A DNA stretch of 6,551 nucleotides from Clostridiales bacterium (GTDB lineage: Bacteria; Bacillota; Clostridia; Oscillospirales; JAAYXM01). The first letter of the stretch is position 1, and each line of letters opens with the position of its first letter. Location of the stretch: assembly GCA_012515925.1 (NCBI GenBank), contig JAAYXM010000003.1, positions 1 to 6,551 of the forward strand. Reading direction: 5' to 3'. A program made the translations under genes and the position numbers. Shown one piece after another: positions 5,692 through 6,551 of this stretch. Under the pieces are notes generated by a model. That model ran no database searches. It was not told the DNA's origin and saw only the letters and a program-made list of their open reading frames with translations.

Positions 5692-6513
5692 ATGCCGGAA
5701 AAGCTTTTAAAATGCGCGGTTATCAACGATTTGTCCGGTTACGGGCGCTGCTCCCTTACCGTCGCGATACCTGTCCTCTCAGCCCTCGGAATTCAGGCAT
5801 GTCCCGTTCCCACCGCGGTTTTGTCAAACCACACCGACTACGACAGCTACTATTTTAAGGACTTTACTGAGGATATGCCGGAATATATCGGAAACTGGCG
5901 CGTTCTGAATCTTATGTTTGACGCGATATATACCGGGTTTTTAGGTTCGGTAAGACAGGTTGATATTATCCTGGATTTCATACACGACTTTAAGAAAGAA
6001 AGCACTTTGCTGTTTGTTGACCCGGTAATGGGTGACGACGGCAGACTGTATGACACATATGACTTAAAGCTCTGCAATGAGATGAAAAAGCTCGCCGGAC
6101 TCGCGGATATCATTACGCCGAATCTCACCGAGGCATGCTATCTTTCCGGCACGGAGTACATCGAAAACCCGGACGACGGGTTTATCTACGATATCTGCGA
6201 AAGGCTCGCCGATACGGGCGCGGGCACCGTTATTGTCACCGGAGTTTTGCGGGGCGATAAGATACTCAATTTCGTGCGCTCGGGAAACGACAGGTTTTAT
6301 ATCGAAACCGATTTCGTCGGCGCAAAGTACTGCGGTACGGGCGATGTTTTCTCGTCGCTCATGTGCGGGTATCTGACAAGGCGCGTCCCGCTCCGGAAAG
6401 CCCTTGTCTTAACCGCGGAATTTATAAAAACCGCGACGGAGTTCTCGTTTAATAACAATGTCCCTTTTACCGACGGTATCGCTTTTGAGCCGCTGCTGCA
6501 TAATATAATCTGA
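5692..6513 (+). CDS. pdxY: Pyridoxal/pyridoxamine kinase (PdxY-like, ribokinase superfamily)
   Basis: This cytoplasmic enzyme phosphorylates pyridoxal, pyridoxamine or pyridoxine with ATP in the vitamin B6 salvage pathway. Its 273 residues are close to the usual 280. Family motifs in order are INDLSGYGRCSLTVAIPVLSALG (11-33) with AVLSNHT (42-48) in the substrate region, DPVMGDDGRLY (110-120), TPNLTEA (142-148) and the anion-hole/catalytic GTGD (215-218) with D218 as the base. All key positions I can judge are intact. AAAGGGGG (5677-5684), 7 nt before the ATG, fixes the start, and a good promoter lies at 5633-5661. A second gene starts 34 nt after the stop with no terminator between, so the kinase is probably the first gene of an operon. 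The exact B6 vitamer preference cannot be read from sequence. The first 15 coding bases have a near-copy at 5481-5494. Confidence 0.9.
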   Translation: MPEKLLKCAVINDLSGYGRCSLTVAIPVLSALGIQACPVPTAVLSNHTDYDSYYFKDFTEDMPEYIGNWRVLNLMFDAIYTGFLGSVRQVDIILDFIHDFKKESTLLFVDPVMGDDGRLYDTYDLKLCNEMKKLAGLADIITPNLTEACYLSGTEYIENPDDGFIYDICERLADTGAGTVIVTGVLRGDKILNFVRSGNDRFYIETDFVGAKYCGTGDVFSSLMCGYLTRRVPLRKALVLTAEFIKTATEFSFNNNVPFTDGIAFEPLLHNII

Positions 6514-6547
6514 ATACCGCTTATACGATATGAAAAGGGGTTTTATC

Positions 6548-6551
6548 ATGA
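6548..6551 (+). CDS. Start of the next gene in the kinase operon, cut by window end
   Basis: The ATG at 6548 is preceded by AAAAGGGG (6533-6540) at 7 nt, a clear ribosome binding site of the same type as that of the kinase gene. Only the start codon and one further base are present, so the product is unknown. The 34-nt gap and the absence of a terminator suggest co-transcription with the kinase. Confidence 0.6.

Overview
The window looks like chromosomal DNA from a Clostridia-type Firmicute, probably a gut or rumen Oscillospiraceae/Lachnospirales relative. The reasons are the type III glutamine synthetase beside an AsnA-type asparagine synthetase, strong GGAGG-like ribosome binding sites, sigma-A-like promoters, and short palindromes built on a CCTCCCC...GGGGAGG core, a repeat style common in those genomes. 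The lineage is an inference from gene content; no rRNA or tRNA is present.

Layout. Positions 1-2900 (minus strand) hold an ammonia-assimilation operon. asnA (1893-2900) comes first, then glnN (1870 down to 1, with its 3' end outside the window), 22 nt apart. A good promoter at 2975-3004 reads through a leader of only about 68 nt, which contains a strong intrinsic terminator (2918-2959). A competing small hairpin (2952-2967) has a hexaloop AAAGGU with A1 and G4, the signature of RNA targets of ANTAR antiterminator proteins. This is the most interesting regulatory signal in the window. Positions 3069-4142 (minus) encode a membrane-anchored or secreted transglutaminase-like protein in which the catalytic Cys position is Ser while His and Asp are kept. 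Positions 4250-4720 (minus) encode an unusually short AraC-family regulator in which a cupin sensor appears to be joined almost directly to the second half of the DNA-binding domain.

Positions 4837-5453 (plus) are gene debris. A signal-peptide-bearing secreted protein is broken by a frameshift after 48 codons. Its out-of-phase continuation runs into a tail resembling the C-terminus of M55 (DppA-like) D-aminopeptidases, so two unrelated remnants seem to be fused. Positions 5454-5691 carry a perfect 17-bp-arm palindrome, a 22-bp AT-rich near-palindrome and a promoter. They lead into a pyridoxal/pyridoxamine kinase gene (5692-6513, plus). A further gene begins 34 nt later behind its own ribosome binding site (ATG at 6548) and is cut by the window end.

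The nitrogen operon is one functional unit: both enzymes consume ATP and ammonia to make the amide amino acids. The transglutaminase-like gene, the AraC gene and the debris look like separate accessory units between it and the vitamin B6 kinase operon. No complete new multi-gene system is visible. The asnA leader, the Ser-variant transglutaminase and the compact AraC protein are the points worth testing.
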